A stretch of 64,000 nt of DNA from Talaromyces rugulosus. Its lineage: Eukaryota > Ascomycota > Eurotiomycetes > Eurotiales > Trichocomaceae. Shown piece after piece: positions 11,120 through 22,306 of this stretch (the first letter of the stretch is position 1; every line of letters starts with the position of its first letter). Made by a program: the position numbers and the translations under genes. The stretch is from contig NC_049566.1 in NCBI RefSeq assembly GCF_013368755.1, positions 3,720,001-3,784,000 of the forward strand, read 5' to 3'. The notes beneath the pieces are model-generated. The model was not told the DNA's origin. It worked only from the letters and a program-made list of their open reading frames with translations, and did not search any database.

Positions 11120-13166
11120 ATGCTCCAGGCGATTGGAGGGACCGTCCCTCCAAACACTGATCACGTATGTTTTATCCCCGCACGCCCTCGATATTTGAGA
11201 CGCGGCGACTTTTTTTTGCCCACAGGCGCGGCGTTGTTCTTTCACACATCAATCGCATTTAATTGAATTAACATTTACTTACTAACAATTTTTTAGGCGG
11301 TCAGTGTCTCTCTTCCCACATGGAAGAGCAATGTCGGTTACGAAGAAGGAGAGGAATGGGTCGTTGGCCAGATGGAATGCGGCTACCCAAGGTTCATGGT
11401 GCACCCGTTGATCCAGAACCTCGTGAAAGAGATAATACAACGTGTTGGAAATCCAGAGTCGGAATCAGCAACGGTTTTTCCTTCTTTGAAGACAGCACAG
11501 TTATGCAAGGACTTTCTTGTATCGAAGATACCCGCGGATCAATCCTCTAAGCTTCGTATCGTTAACTTCGTCCCCTCTGCCAAAGCCGGAAACGCTGATG
11601 TGATATCGCGACTATATGCTATCATCTACCCAAAGGAATATGCCAGCGTCGCCAAACAAGTATGGCAACACAGTGGACATGGGATTTCTAGTCGTCGCGG
11701 CGAATTCTGCTTGAACGCCTTGAAGGATGGATATCTGGTCGAGGATACTGCTGAAGCGTCAGAGGGAAAGAACTCGGTTATCTCGAAAGGCCCTAGGCGG
11801 TATCAACAACGAAGCTCTGCTTTAAAGGAGTCGCCTCCGTCAAACCCACCGGAAGGCCGGGAATATGCACAATTCATTGAGGAACGATTTGGCCGAAATC
11901 TCAGTTCGGCCTTGGCCGATGATGCTAAGAGAGCTGTACGAAGACGAATTGCAGGCTCACTGACTTCCAATGCCGATCTCTCCGAAGCGTTGGAAAGCAA
12001 ACCTTCGCATGGTAGGGTTGAAGGCTTAACTGAAGACGATGTGTTTCTTTACCCGACGGGGATGACGTCCATATTCTCCACCCATCAAAATCTTTTGAGT
12101 GCTTGGGGTGATAAGAAAAGCATCTGTTTTGGTTTCCCATATACCGATACATTAAAAATATTACAGAAATGGGGCGCTGGTTGCTTATTTTACGGCCATG
12201 GTTCGCAGGCAGATCTCGAGGATCTGGAAGGGCGCCTAGAAGGGGGTGAGAGGTTTTTGGCGCTCTTTGCGGAATTTCCAGGAAACCCATTATTGAAATC
12301 TCCAGACCTGAAACGAATTCATGAGCTCGGGCAAAAGTATGATTTTGCTGTCGTGGTGGATGAGACTGTCGGCAACTTTATCAACGTGAACGTTCTGCCG
12401 CTCGCGGATGTTGTGGTCAGCAGCCTGACAAAAATCTTTAGTGGTGACAGCAATGTCATGGGAGGGAGTGCAGTCCTCAACCCTCATGGGCGCTATTACC
12501 AAGATCTGAAGACGACATTCCAGTCAAACTACGAAGATAACATATGGGTTGAAGATGCCGTTTTCCTAGAGAGGAACAGCCGCGATTTCGTTGTAAGGAT
12601 CGAGAAGATCAATAAAACAACAGAATTTGTCACAGACATTCTCAAAGCGTCTCCTTTAGGTGAGTTTAATTCCTGTCGGGTCAAAAGCAAATGCTTATTC
12701 TTCCATTTTAGTCAAGGAGGTCTATTATCCGAAGAACAGCCCTACAAAGCATTTGTACGATGCTTGCCGATACCCTGACGGCGGATACGGCGGTTTGTTT
12801 TCCGTGACATTCCACTCGACTAAAGACTCTATTACTTTCTTTGATACTCTCGAAATCCTGAAAGGACCCAGCCTCGGGACAAATTTCACACTAGGGTTTG
12901 TTGCACTGTTCAAAAGGAAATTCTGACTACTAACCCTGTGGCTTGTAGATCCCCGTACACGCTTTTGGCTCATTACACCGAGCTTCCATGGGTAAGCATC
13001 CAAAAGATATCTGATAATGTACACTGACTAAGTTATCATACTATAGGCCGAGTCCTTTGATGTTCCTTTCGATTTGGTTCGAGTTAGTGTCGGATTAGAA
13101 GAGCCGGAAGACCTTGCGAGCCGAATCCGACGTGCATTAAATGCAGTGAAGCAGAACTCTGACTAG
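11120..13166 (+). CDS. Cystathionine gamma-synthase (PLP enzyme, Neurospora MET-7 type)
   Basis: Joins O-acetylhomoserine and cysteine to give cystathionine, the entry step of transsulfuration towards methionine. Exons: 11120-11164, 11297-12659, 12712-12895, 12949-12991 and 13047-13166 (584 residues). The short first exon gives MLQAIGGTVPPNTDH, spliced to AVSVSLPTWKSNVGYEEGE, a stretch typical of fungal members. The PLP-enzyme core contains VVVDETVGN (cofactor-contacting Asp) and SSLTKIFSGDSNVMGG with the expected Schiff-base lysine. Intron 1 (132 bases) is long for this window. Two TGACTCA sites upstream fit amino-acid control. The long N-terminal extension before the core is normal for fungal cystathionine gamma-synthases. 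Confidence 0.9.
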
Positions 13167-14013
13167 GGTTCTACAAAGAATAGCCCGGACTTACTGGTTT
13201 TTATATTATCTTAAAGTAGCAAGAGGTATTGCTCTCGTGCTATCTACGCTGGGCATAACTCGATGGATACATTGATCTTGTGGATCTACGACCCTAGCCT
13301 TCACATTTGTACCTTGTCCATCCGGTTGGATTCTTACATTATATCCATCGGGATTGTTTCTGCAAGACGAAACAAGTCTACGGCGGCATATTTCGGGCAG
13401 GAATTCCGGGAATGTCATACATTCAATAATATGGATATTATTGCTCCGTTTCTAACGTGAAAAGAAGCATAATGAGGTGTTTATCCTGTAATAGCACTTC
13501 TGTACAATGATTTCAATTTTACAAGCGACCTCAATAGTAGTCCGAACTATGGATTTTGTTCAATTTCCCATAAGTAACATTTTAGATATTATCATCACCC
13601 ATTTTGCTTTGTCCTATTCAAGACAGTATGCACGCGAGCCTCGAGGGCTAACCGGCGGAGCATTTGATGGGGCCAATCACAGGCCCCGTAACACGTGACA
13701 ACTCATAAATTTTGAGGATCGGCTTAGCTGCACTGTTGTCCATGATCTCGTCGACTTTCCACCCACTGTCAATCTTTTCTAATTGCGAGCGTCCGTCCAA
13801 AAAAATATTCTCAATTCTTTTTCTGTTTTATTAGTCGTTTTTATGAGATTTTTTTTTCCTATCTGGAGATAATTGGTGCCACCTCGTGAGTGATCCCCGT
13901 GGTCTGTTGCATCCCTGATCCAGAAGGTTTTTTGCTAACCCCAAACTCTGCAGCTATTCGTTCGTCGCGTTCCATCGATTGATGCTATTTACCACAACTA
14001 TCTTTTGGATTGA
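13167..14013. other. Intergenic 847 bases; mL58 promoter and probable 5' UTR intron
   Basis: It holds the 3' flank of cystathionine gamma-synthase and the mL58 promoter. A CACGTG E-box lies at 13692-13697. Close to the mL58 start, about 13885-13952 has all parts of an intron: donor GTGAGT, branch TGCTAACC and acceptor CTGCAG, with no coding sequence upstream, so it is probably a 5' UTR intron. Other open frames look non-coding. Confidence 0.5.
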
Positions 14014-14610
14014 ATGGAGATGATGTTTGCCGCTCGACGCCCCCTACTCTCACTTCCATTCCTGCTGCCATCCTGGAGCGAACAGGGCGCGGTAGTAGGA
14101 AGACGGTATCAGTCGACTTACCGACGAACAAAGCAACGACTACGCGTCAAGCCCGACGCCTCGTTCCGACCGTCTAGCCTGCCACACGATGAAATCGTCT
14201 TCAATCCCCCCTCTAGCGCGCCGACTGCGTTCCACACTCCAAGCATATTCCTCCCCGAGGGCGATAAGCGGAAGAGCCTTACCGGCCATGCATCGGACAA
14301 CTTAATACCTGAGAAGCTTCCTTCTGCAACCACCAAGCCGCAAGAAAAGCTCTATCACCTGACCAAAGAGGACGTTGAAGAGATTCGCAAACTTCGAGTT
14401 GAAGATCCGGTCACGTGGAGCAAATATAAGCTTGCCAGACGCTACCAATGCTCGGCCTACTTTATCAACATGGTTTGCAGAGACATTCCTCAGAAGTATG
14501 AAATCCAGAAGAAGGTGCTTGACGCAGTTACATCGAGATGGGGTGCCAAGCGACGTATGGCCAGAGAAGACCGCAAACTCAGAAAGGAAGCCTGGGTTAG
14601 AGACGAATGA
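14014..14610 (+). CDS. MRPL20: Mitochondrial large-subunit ribosomal protein mL58 (MRPL20)
   Basis: Fungal-specific protein of the mitochondrial 54S subunit. Single-exon coding region of 198 residues. The N-terminus (MEMMFAARRPLLSLPFLLPS) is basic and hydrophobic without acidic residues after position 2, as expected for an import presequence. It is followed by the family block YRRTKQRLRVKPDASF, and later by a basic helical C-terminus (SRWGAKRRMAREDRKLRKEA) suited to rRNA contact. A likely intron in its 5' leader ends about 60 bases before the ATG. Confidence 0.85.
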   Translation: MEMMFAARRPLLSLPFLLPSWSEQGAVVGRRYQSTYRRTKQRLRVKPDASFRPSSLPHDEIVFNPPSSAPTAFHTPSIFLPEGDKRKSLTGHASDNLIPEKLPSATTKPQEKLYHLTKEDVEEIRKLRVEDPVTWSKYKLARRYQCSAYFINMVCRDIPQKYEIQKKVLDAVTSRWGAKRRMAREDRKLRKEAWVRDE

Positions 14611-15179
14611 GGCGCCTGCAGGTTGGCTGTACTGGGAGAATTTCTTCCAACGGGCATACTCTTATCCTTTAAGAGTGAGCAAAACGGCTCTTTTCTGCCT
14701 TTTCTGCCCTGTATTATAAAAGATATATCTTTTTTTTTGTAACTTGTATCCTCCATCAGCGATTCATATTATTTGAAACCAATGTAATGTTATTTTTTTT
14801 GCCGAACTAGATCAGAACTAGACCGTAAAGACAGACAGAGTTATTGTTATTATTACATTAATATTATTTGGCAATAATAGCAAGATTGGGGCAAGCGTTA
14901 TCATTACGTGATATGGCTGGCTCGGTTGGAGTCGGATGTTACTTGGGTCAATCCTGCGGTGCCTGCCTCATTCGCCAATCACCTCCCCTCCAGGCGGCTC
15001 TGCAGGTTGCTCGCGATATGGTCCCCGCCCTACCCCTCAGGTTGCGTCTCTGGTGCAGGCCAACTGCAACAATATCATCTCCGCTGTCTATTATAAATAG
15101 GGCATTACCTGCAGCTCGCTCGCCTGTAACGTCTCGCATCCACCGTCGCTTCTTTTACGGCCACATTGACGACGCAAAA
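14611..15179 (+). promoter_or_regulatory. Dug1 promoter region with CCAAT and TATA elements
   Basis: This 569-base spacer holds the mL58 3' UTR and the dipeptidase promoter. A CCAATC box (about 14975-14980) and TATAAATA (15093-15100) lie about 200 and 85 bases upstream of the dipeptidase ATG. The frame of Dug1 exon 1 is open without stop back to 14868, including an ATG at 15018, which would add 54 residues. Confidence 0.55.
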
Positions 15180-16876
15180 ATGGCTCCCCAACTCGAACCT
15201 TTTTTCAAACAGTACGCTCGTCTTGTGTGCCTCGTGTGCGTCTCTGTGTGTTGTCTGACTAACCCAACTGCTGTGATAGGGTCGATGACTTGTCCGGCGC
15301 ATTCATCGAGCGTACGTGCTGATCATGGAATTTGTTCCACCGGCCTGTTTGTTTTGTTAACCGTGTCGCAGGCCTCCGCGCTGCCGTCGCCATTCCGTCC
15401 GTCTCCGCAGATGAAGAGCGTCGCCCGGATGTTTTCAAGGTATGCTTTTATGTGCCCGCGTGTAATAGGTGAAGCAGGAGGCCAACATTTGATTGTGTCT
15501 ATTAGATGGGTGCTTTCCTCGCTTCCGAGTTGGAAAGACTGGGTGCCGAAGTCCACCAGCGTCCCCTTGGCAAACAGCCTGGCAAAGAACACCTTGAGTT
15601 GCCCCCTGTCGTCATTGCTCGCTACGGTAACGACCCAAACAAGCGGACGATTCTAGTCTATGGTCACTACGATGTCCAGCCCGCTTTGAAGGAGGACGGC
15701 TGGGCAACTGAGCCGTTTGAGTTGACCGTTGACGAAAAGGATAGAATGTACGGACGAGGAAGCACAGACGACAAAGGCCCTGTTCTTGGCTGGCTCAATG
15801 TCATCGAGGCTCATCAGAAGGCCGGCGTCGACTTTCCCGTGAATCTCCTCTGCTGCTTTGAGGGTATGGAGGAGTATGGCTCGGAGGGTTTGGAGGACTT
15901 CATTTATGCTGAAAGCAAGAAATTCTTCAAGGATGCCGACGCAGTTTGCATTTCAGACAACTACTGGCTCGGAACCGAGAAGCCTTGTCTCACCTATGGC
16001 CTACGGGGCTGCAACTACTACGCGATCACTGTTTCAGGACCAGGCCAGGATCTTCACAGTGGAGTTTTTGGAGGTTCTGCTCACGAACCTATGACTGACC
16101 TCGTCACCATCTTCTCGAAACTAGTTGACTCTCAGGGTAACATTCTGATTCCCGGGCTGATGGACCTTGTGGCTCCGGTCACTGAAGAAGAATCGAAGCT
16201 GTACCCTACAATTAGCTACTCGATGGACAACCTTCACGAGTCTCTTGGAAGCGAGACTAGTATTCACGCGACAAAAGAGAGAACGCTCATGGCAAGGTGG
16301 CGTTATCCATCTCTCTCCATTCACGGAGTCGAAGGCGCTTTCTCCGCCCCCGGTGCTAAGACAGTGATTCCGGCTAAAGTTGTCGGCAAGTTCTCTATCA
16401 GAACAGTACCCAACATGGAGAGCGAGGATGTTACAAGGCTTGTCAAGGATTTTATTAACAGCGAAGCCGCTAAGCTCAACTCCAAGAACAAGCTGGACGT
16501 GTCCCTGATGCATGATGGAAAATGGTGGGTCTCCAGCCCCAAGCACTGGAACTTTTCTGCCGCAAACAAGGCCGTCAAGCAAGTTTTCGGCGTAGACCCA
16601 GACATGACCCGAGAGGGTGGCAGGTACGTTTAAAAACCGTTGAGACTGATAAATACCGAAGTCGACGAGCTAATCATGACGATCGATAATAGTATCCCCA
16701 TTACGCTTACTTTTGAACAAGCCACGGGCAAGAATGTCCTCTTGTTGCCAATGGGAAGTTCCACTGACGCCGCCCATTCCATCAACGAAAAACTGGACAA
16801 GAGAAACTATATCGAGGGTACAAAGTTGCTGGGCGCTTATTTGCACTATGTTGCCGAAGAGCCCGTCAATGCTTAG
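15180..16876 (+). CDS. DUG1: Cys-Gly metallodipeptidase Dug1 (M20 family)
   Basis: Zinc dipeptidase that splits Cys-Gly during glutathione turnover in the cytosol. Exons: 15180-15211, 15280-15311, 15372-15439, 15506-16623 and 16693-16876 (477 residues). The start [11 protein letters not shown] and the junction to [13 protein letters not shown] match the family. Metal-binding and catalytic motifs are visible: [19 protein letters not shown], the [13 protein letters not shown] acid/metal segment and the dimer-domain LHSGVFGG. Small N-terminal exons of 32, 32 and 68 bases are typical of fungal orthologues. A TATA box at 15093 favours this start over an upstream in-frame ATG at 15018. Confidence 0.93.
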
Positions 16877-17358
16877 ATGTGTCAAGTAAATGAATGAATT
16901 TGTAATATTCTGTTCTCTTCTTCGCCAAGACGCTAGAGATTATCGTATGAGAATGTAGACTTGATCTAAATAATAATACCCAGCCTCCTGAGTCCTACCT
17001 ATAGCACTTACATTCATGTGCATTGTAATTGGTTCAAGAGAATGCCCGAGTAAAGCGTGAATATGAGAAATGTCCTCGATTATTACCAGGATTAACTATT
17101 GAACAGGCTGATATTTTCAATATTAAAACTGTAATACTTATAAATAACTAAATAATATATCAAATTAAATTTGACGATACAAAGAAGTAGATTCTTTAGT
17201 AATTTATAGCTTACTAATAATGCTTATATAATCTAAAAATTGCCCACGCGCGACGCGTTGAATGAGCGCGTCGGCATCATCCGAACTTCTTCGACAAGTG
17301 CGCAAAAGCGATACCACCGAGGAGCAATCCTTGCTCACGAAAAACAAGATAAACAGCG
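16877..17358 (+). promoter_or_regulatory. SMC6 promoter region, AT-rich, with MluI cell-cycle box
   Basis: This 482-base spacer between Dug1 and SMC6 is strongly AT-rich at 17090-17230, then turns GC-rich with repeated GCGC/ACGCG near 17245-17275. It contains an exact ACGCGT about 100 bases before the SMC6 ATG. Confidence 0.5.
17253..17258. promoter_or_regulatory. ACGCGT, MCB-like (MBF) site upstream of SMC6
   Basis: Palindromic ACGCGT about 100 bases before the SMC6 start. In fungi this is the binding core of the MBF G1/S factor. A second copy in this window sits upstream of the Cdc7 kinase. Function is inferred. Confidence 0.45.
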
Positions 17359-20300
17359 ATGGCACCGCTGAAGCGGGCGCTGCCTGATGTTGATGATGAG
17401 AGCACCTCTGATTCGGGCTCCGACATCGATTCTGCTGTAAAAAACTTACCCCTCTCCCCAGATGACTTTGTGAGAAGTACAACGATGACTGACAAAAAGC
17501 ATGCGTGTATACAGAGCAAGCGACGCCGTACAACCCTCAGTGTTTCCTCATCACGCTCCAACAGTGAAAGCAGTGAGGAGGAAGAGGAAGAGGAGGAGAA
17601 TGTTCCTAGTCTCCCCTGGGAAACTGCAGAAGTCAACGAAGACGAGTTGGAAATCCAAGCGACGCAGTTCATTCACGAAAGATATACTTTTCAAGAAGAG
17701 GAATCGAATGTTCCCTCCGACCATGGCATTATCGAACGTGTGGATTGTTTTAATTTCATGTGTCATGAACACTTCTCGGTTGAACTCGGGCCCCTTATAA
17801 ATTTCATTGTGGGAAAGAATGGCAGTGGGAAGAGCGCCATATTGACAGCGCTGACGCTGTGCTTGGGAGGAAAAGCTTCTTCTACAAACAGAGGACAGAA
17901 TCTGAAGAGTTTCATCAAGGAGGGTAAAGAGTAAGTTTATCCCACGGACTTTGCGAGTTTGGCGATGACGGCTTATACCATATAGATCGGCCACGATTAT
18001 TGTACGAATCAAGAACCAGGGAGATGGAGCCTATATGCACGACGAATTCGGCAAATCTATCATTGTGGAACGGGTTTTCTCAAAGAGTGGCGCGTCTGGT
18101 TTTAAAATCAAGAACGAGGCAGGCAGAATAGTCTCAACAAAAAAGGCAGATTTGGATGCAATCACGGACTTTTTTAACTTACAAATTGACAACCCCATGA
18201 ATGTCCTATCGCAGGATATGGCCCGTCAATTTTTAAGCTCATCTAGTCCTGCAGAAAAATACAAATTTTTTGTGAAAGGAGTGCAGCTGGAACAACTGGA
18301 TCACGACTACCGTCTTATTGAAGAATATGTTGATCAGATCAAGCAAAAACTCAGCCTGAGAAACGATGATGTTAAACTACTCCGAGAAGAAAGGGACAAG
18401 GCTAAGCGACGTTTGGAGCTCTCAGATCAACGTACTTCCCTTCGGGAACGAGTCAAGAATCTAAGAGGACAGATGGCTTGGGCGCAAGTCGAGGAGATTG
18501 AAAGAGTGCGTAATGAACCTTTTCCCCTGGTATTTCCTTTAGGCATTGGAACTTATTTGAATATAGAACCGGGATTCGATCCAGGCAGAGATAGACAAAA
18601 TCGAGGAAAATATTGCTTCCACCGAGTCTGGAATTGTTGATCTCGATGCTGCTTATCAAGAAGCCGAGCGAGAATACGACACCGCATCTCAGGTCTTGGA
18701 GGATGCAAAGAGGGCGCTAGAACAGGCCACCGATGAGAGAGCAGAGATCAAAAGCAAACAGGATGAGGAGATGAATGATCGTCATGAAATGCAGGTATGT
18801 TTTATCTCCTCTTTATCAATGAATTTCATCCTAAGGATATACGCAGGCTCAGCAAAGAACAATTCATGATCATATGAAAACAGCGGAGAATCGCATAGAG
18901 AAACTCCAAGCAGACATTGCGGAAGAAAATAGACGTCTCGCAGACATTGATGGTGGTAATCATGCTCGAAGACAACAAGAAATTGATCAGCGAAAATCCG
19001 AAGCCGAAACCGCGAAGCAGACTCATAGAGACCACCAAAGCAACCGGGGTTTGCTAGACGAACAAATACAACAGGCAGAGGATGTAGTCAAACAGAAGTC
19101 CGTTCCTATTCGTCAGCGTAAAGCAGACATTGAAGAAGCAGAAACGCTGCTCAAATCTCTCACGAGGGACCGTGGCCAATCTGATGCGGGCTTTTCTGAC
19201 AAAATGCCTTCATTGCTAAGGGCAATTCAGCACGAAATGTCCTTTGCTCGACGTCCAGTTGGACCAGTTGGTCGCCATGTTAGGCTTTTGAAGCCAGAAT
19301 GGTCTGCAGTTCTGGAACAGTCACTAAATAACACTCTGAGCAGCTTCATTGTCACCTCAAAAAAAGACATGAATATCCTTTCCGACATTATGCAACGAGT
19401 TAACTGGTTTGGCTCCTAAACTGCTTTATGTCTATATCTTCTAATGGAATAATAGTGTGTGCCCCATACTCATTGGTAGCGAAGGCAATCTTGATACTTC
19501 TCAACATGAGCCAAGTTCGGAATATGATACCATCCTTCGAGTCCTGGATGTACGTCAAATATCTTTTGAAAAAGTCGAAACAGCTTACTTACACCTTGCA
19601 GATTGACAACGACTTGGTTCGTCGACAGCTAATCATCAACCATGGAATCGAGCAAATTGTTTTGATAGAGAACATAGAGGACGCTTCGAGGACGCTTTTC
19701 GAAGGACCTCGCGTAAGAAACGTAAAACGTTGTTTTTCTATCGACGCAACAGACCGACGCCGAGGTACGACACTTGCCTACGGCCGCACGGGAGAACCGA
19801 GCCAATCTCCCATTGCTCCTTTCACTGGAAGAGCTCGGATGAGGACAGATATAGACTCACAAATAAGGTAAGTTAGACCTATCCCTAATTTGAATAGTTC
19901 TATCTCTAAGCTTTCTCTTAGGCTCCAGAAAGGAAACATCCAGGCGCTTAAAACACAATTAGCCACCATGGAACAAGCATTGTTGGCATCTCGAGCCGAA
20001 GTGGAACGTTGCAAAACGGCTTTGACGAGGCATGAAAAAGAAGATAACGACCTCAGAATTGCAGTGCAGCGACTTGACAATGAGGTCGACGAGCTCAACG
20101 ATGCTCTTGAAAAGGATCGTGTCGAGGATGGGCGCTTGGAGACGCTCAAGCACAGCCTTGAAGAATCCAGGGAGGGGCAAAAGGTCAACTCTAATTCTTT
20201 AGAGGAGTCAAATACCGCGATGCAGGCTATCATGGACAGATTGAAACAGATTAGGCGTCAACTTGCTGAGAAAGACCGGAACATCAAAGCCCAAGAAGAA

Positions 20301-21475
20301 CAAGTCAAAATCGCTGAAAACGAACGAGCGAATGTTGAGCAGCAGAAACGTGCAGCTCTTGCCAACAAAAATGCCGCATTTTCTCGAATCGAGGATTTTA
20401 ATCAGGAAAAAGCCCAAGTGGAGAAGAACAGAGAAGAGGTTGTTAGTCGCATTCAAAGTTATACTGAACAGGCTAGCATAGTTTCTTCGCGAGTTCCCGT
20501 TGGTGAAGGTGAGACTCCGGACAGTCTCGACAGGAAACTCGACAAACTTTACAAGGATTTGGATCGTTTTGATCAGCAGTTGGTTTCCATTGTTCGCTTG
20601 TTTATTTACTGTCTACTAACCTTTTTTGTTAGGATGGGAGCGTCGAGAGAAGAGATTGCGGCTGATATGTTGAGGGTTGACAATGCTTTCAAAGATGCCG
20701 AAAGACAGCTTAATGAGCTTGAGAAGATTGAGCAGGTAGATAATGACTCCTTGAAGCATATTTTTGATTCTTCGCACGAATTCGTACACTGACACCTAGC
20801 CTCTTAGATCTTCAAACATACAATCAATTATCGACGTGAGCGATGGAGAAACTTCAGAGCGCATATATCGTCCCGTGCCAAAGCCCAATTTACATATCTG
20901 CTTAGCGAACGAAGCTTCCGTGGCCGGCTCTTGACAGATCATGACAATAAAATGCTGGACTTGCAGGTTGAGCCCGACATCACTAAGGACAGCGCAGGCC
21001 GAGGTGCAAAGACACTGTCTGGCGGCGAGAAATCTTTCTCCCAAGTCTGCCTGCTTCTGTCGCTGTGGGAGGCTATGGGCTCGCCCATTCGCTGCCTCGA
21101 TGAATTGTGAGCGATTTCCAGAGACAGCAAATTAGACTGGGGTACTGACGCCGAGAAACAGTGACGTTTACATGGACCAAATAAACCGAAGGATGTCTAT
21201 TGATATGCTTGTGAGTCCCAACCAGCTGTGGTTTGATATAGCTCTATGGAATGCTGATAGGATTGCAGATGCTGGCAGCGAGGAGGTCAATTGGTCGTCA
21301 GTTTATCCTCATCACACCAGGCTCGAGAGCAGATATCAGTCTTGCTCCAGATGTCCGGGTCAAAGAGTAGGTTTCTTGGATTGTTCTCTTTTATTTGCGT
21401 ATGGAAACTAACTATATACTTAGACTTGCAGAGCCAGAGAGGGGACAGAGTACTTTAACTTTCCGCCAGACCTGA
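17359..21475 (+). CDS. SMC6: SMC6, ATPase subunit of the SMC5/6 complex
   Basis: Chromosome-structure ATPase for DNA repair and replication-fork stability. Twelve exons: 17359-17930, 17986-18505, 18567-18794, 18847-19406, 19456-19549, 19602-19867, 19922-20578, 20633-20735, 20808-21106, 21162-21210, 21269-21366 and 21424-21475 (1165 residues). It shows an acidic/serine-rich N-tail with a polyglutamate run, Walker A (VGKNGSGKSAI), two long coiled coils flanking a hinge around the EIDNDLV-type segment, the ABC signature (LSGGEKSFSQV) and Walker B (CLDEFDVYMD), then a conserved short tail ending LTFRQT. Intron 4 (19407-19455) has a weak donor, GTTTGG, but restores VNCVCPILIG. Intron 7 (20579-20632) is 54 bases, in frame and stop-free. 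Confidence 0.95.
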
Positions 21476-22306
21476 TAATGTATTATGGATATCTGTCTAA
21501 TTTTTTGTCTAATTTCGAGCGACTCACAAGTTAAGAAGGAGTAACGACTGTACAAATACAACATACATATATATTACGTACCCATTACCTGCGATCTTCT
21601 GGCAAAAAAAGCAGTAATCTTTTATATAACTTGTAACTATACAGCTCGCCGAGGCGTGCCGCCACCCAAATGCGGCGGCGTGCGGTTGGCCAATGACGGG
21701 CGCGGCCATGGTGGAGCCCGTTTGGGTTCCGCCCGGTTTGACTTCCACAACTTCTCAAAAGGTCAAGACAAGCTTCGATTTCCCCTCCTCTATTCACCAC
21801 CCCTCAAGTCACTTTAACCAAAAAACACAGACCTCTTTCGCGGCCCTGATACTGCATACCGCCATTTCTTGAACCTTCCTGGAATCCTCGTGAGACTTGC
21901 CTGAGAGACCCAAGCCAACCTTGAATCAATATTCTCTACGCCTGGGATTGCGACCTCTGTTCACCTTACCTACACCGATTTATGTAAGAGATTTTTCCGT
22001 GTGCACTGCATTTCACCTCTGTGGAAGCTCTGTGTTGCACTATTCCTTTCATTTTTCTATGTACTGCTTGTTTTTTATTACTTGGATGACCCCTTCGAGT
22101 TGCTAACAATTTCCTCCCCACATATAGAGACAGAGAGTGTGTGTGGTCGTCGACTTTTCCTGTTTCAGTCACCATAAAACATCAACGGGCCCCGCTATTT
22201 CTGTCGACCCGTAACATCTCGTGAACCTTTGATTTAAAGAGTTATCTTTGTCAAGCTTACCGCGCCACTTGCCGTGCGCATTTACATTTCCCGAAGACTT
22301 GTCGCC
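21476..22306 (+). other. DHH1 promoter and long 5' leader with probable intron
   Basis: An 831-base spacer. Near the DHH1 start the DNA is CT-rich and leader-like. About 21984-22127 has donor GTAAGA, branch TGCTAAC and acceptor CATATAG with no protein-coding match on either side, so I read it as a 5' UTR intron. No other coding or RNA gene is seen. Confidence 0.5.

Noticed and set aside
13206..13460. Opposed short frames between cystathionine gamma-synthase and mL58
   Set aside because: They mirror each other on the two strands and carry no recognisable protein feature.
19428..19560. Separate small gene inside SMC6 (frame starting MSISSNG)
   Set aside because: A 49-nt intron with GTTTGG donor and TTCTAAT branch joins the flanking SMC6 exons into a conserved segment, so the frame is intronic noise.
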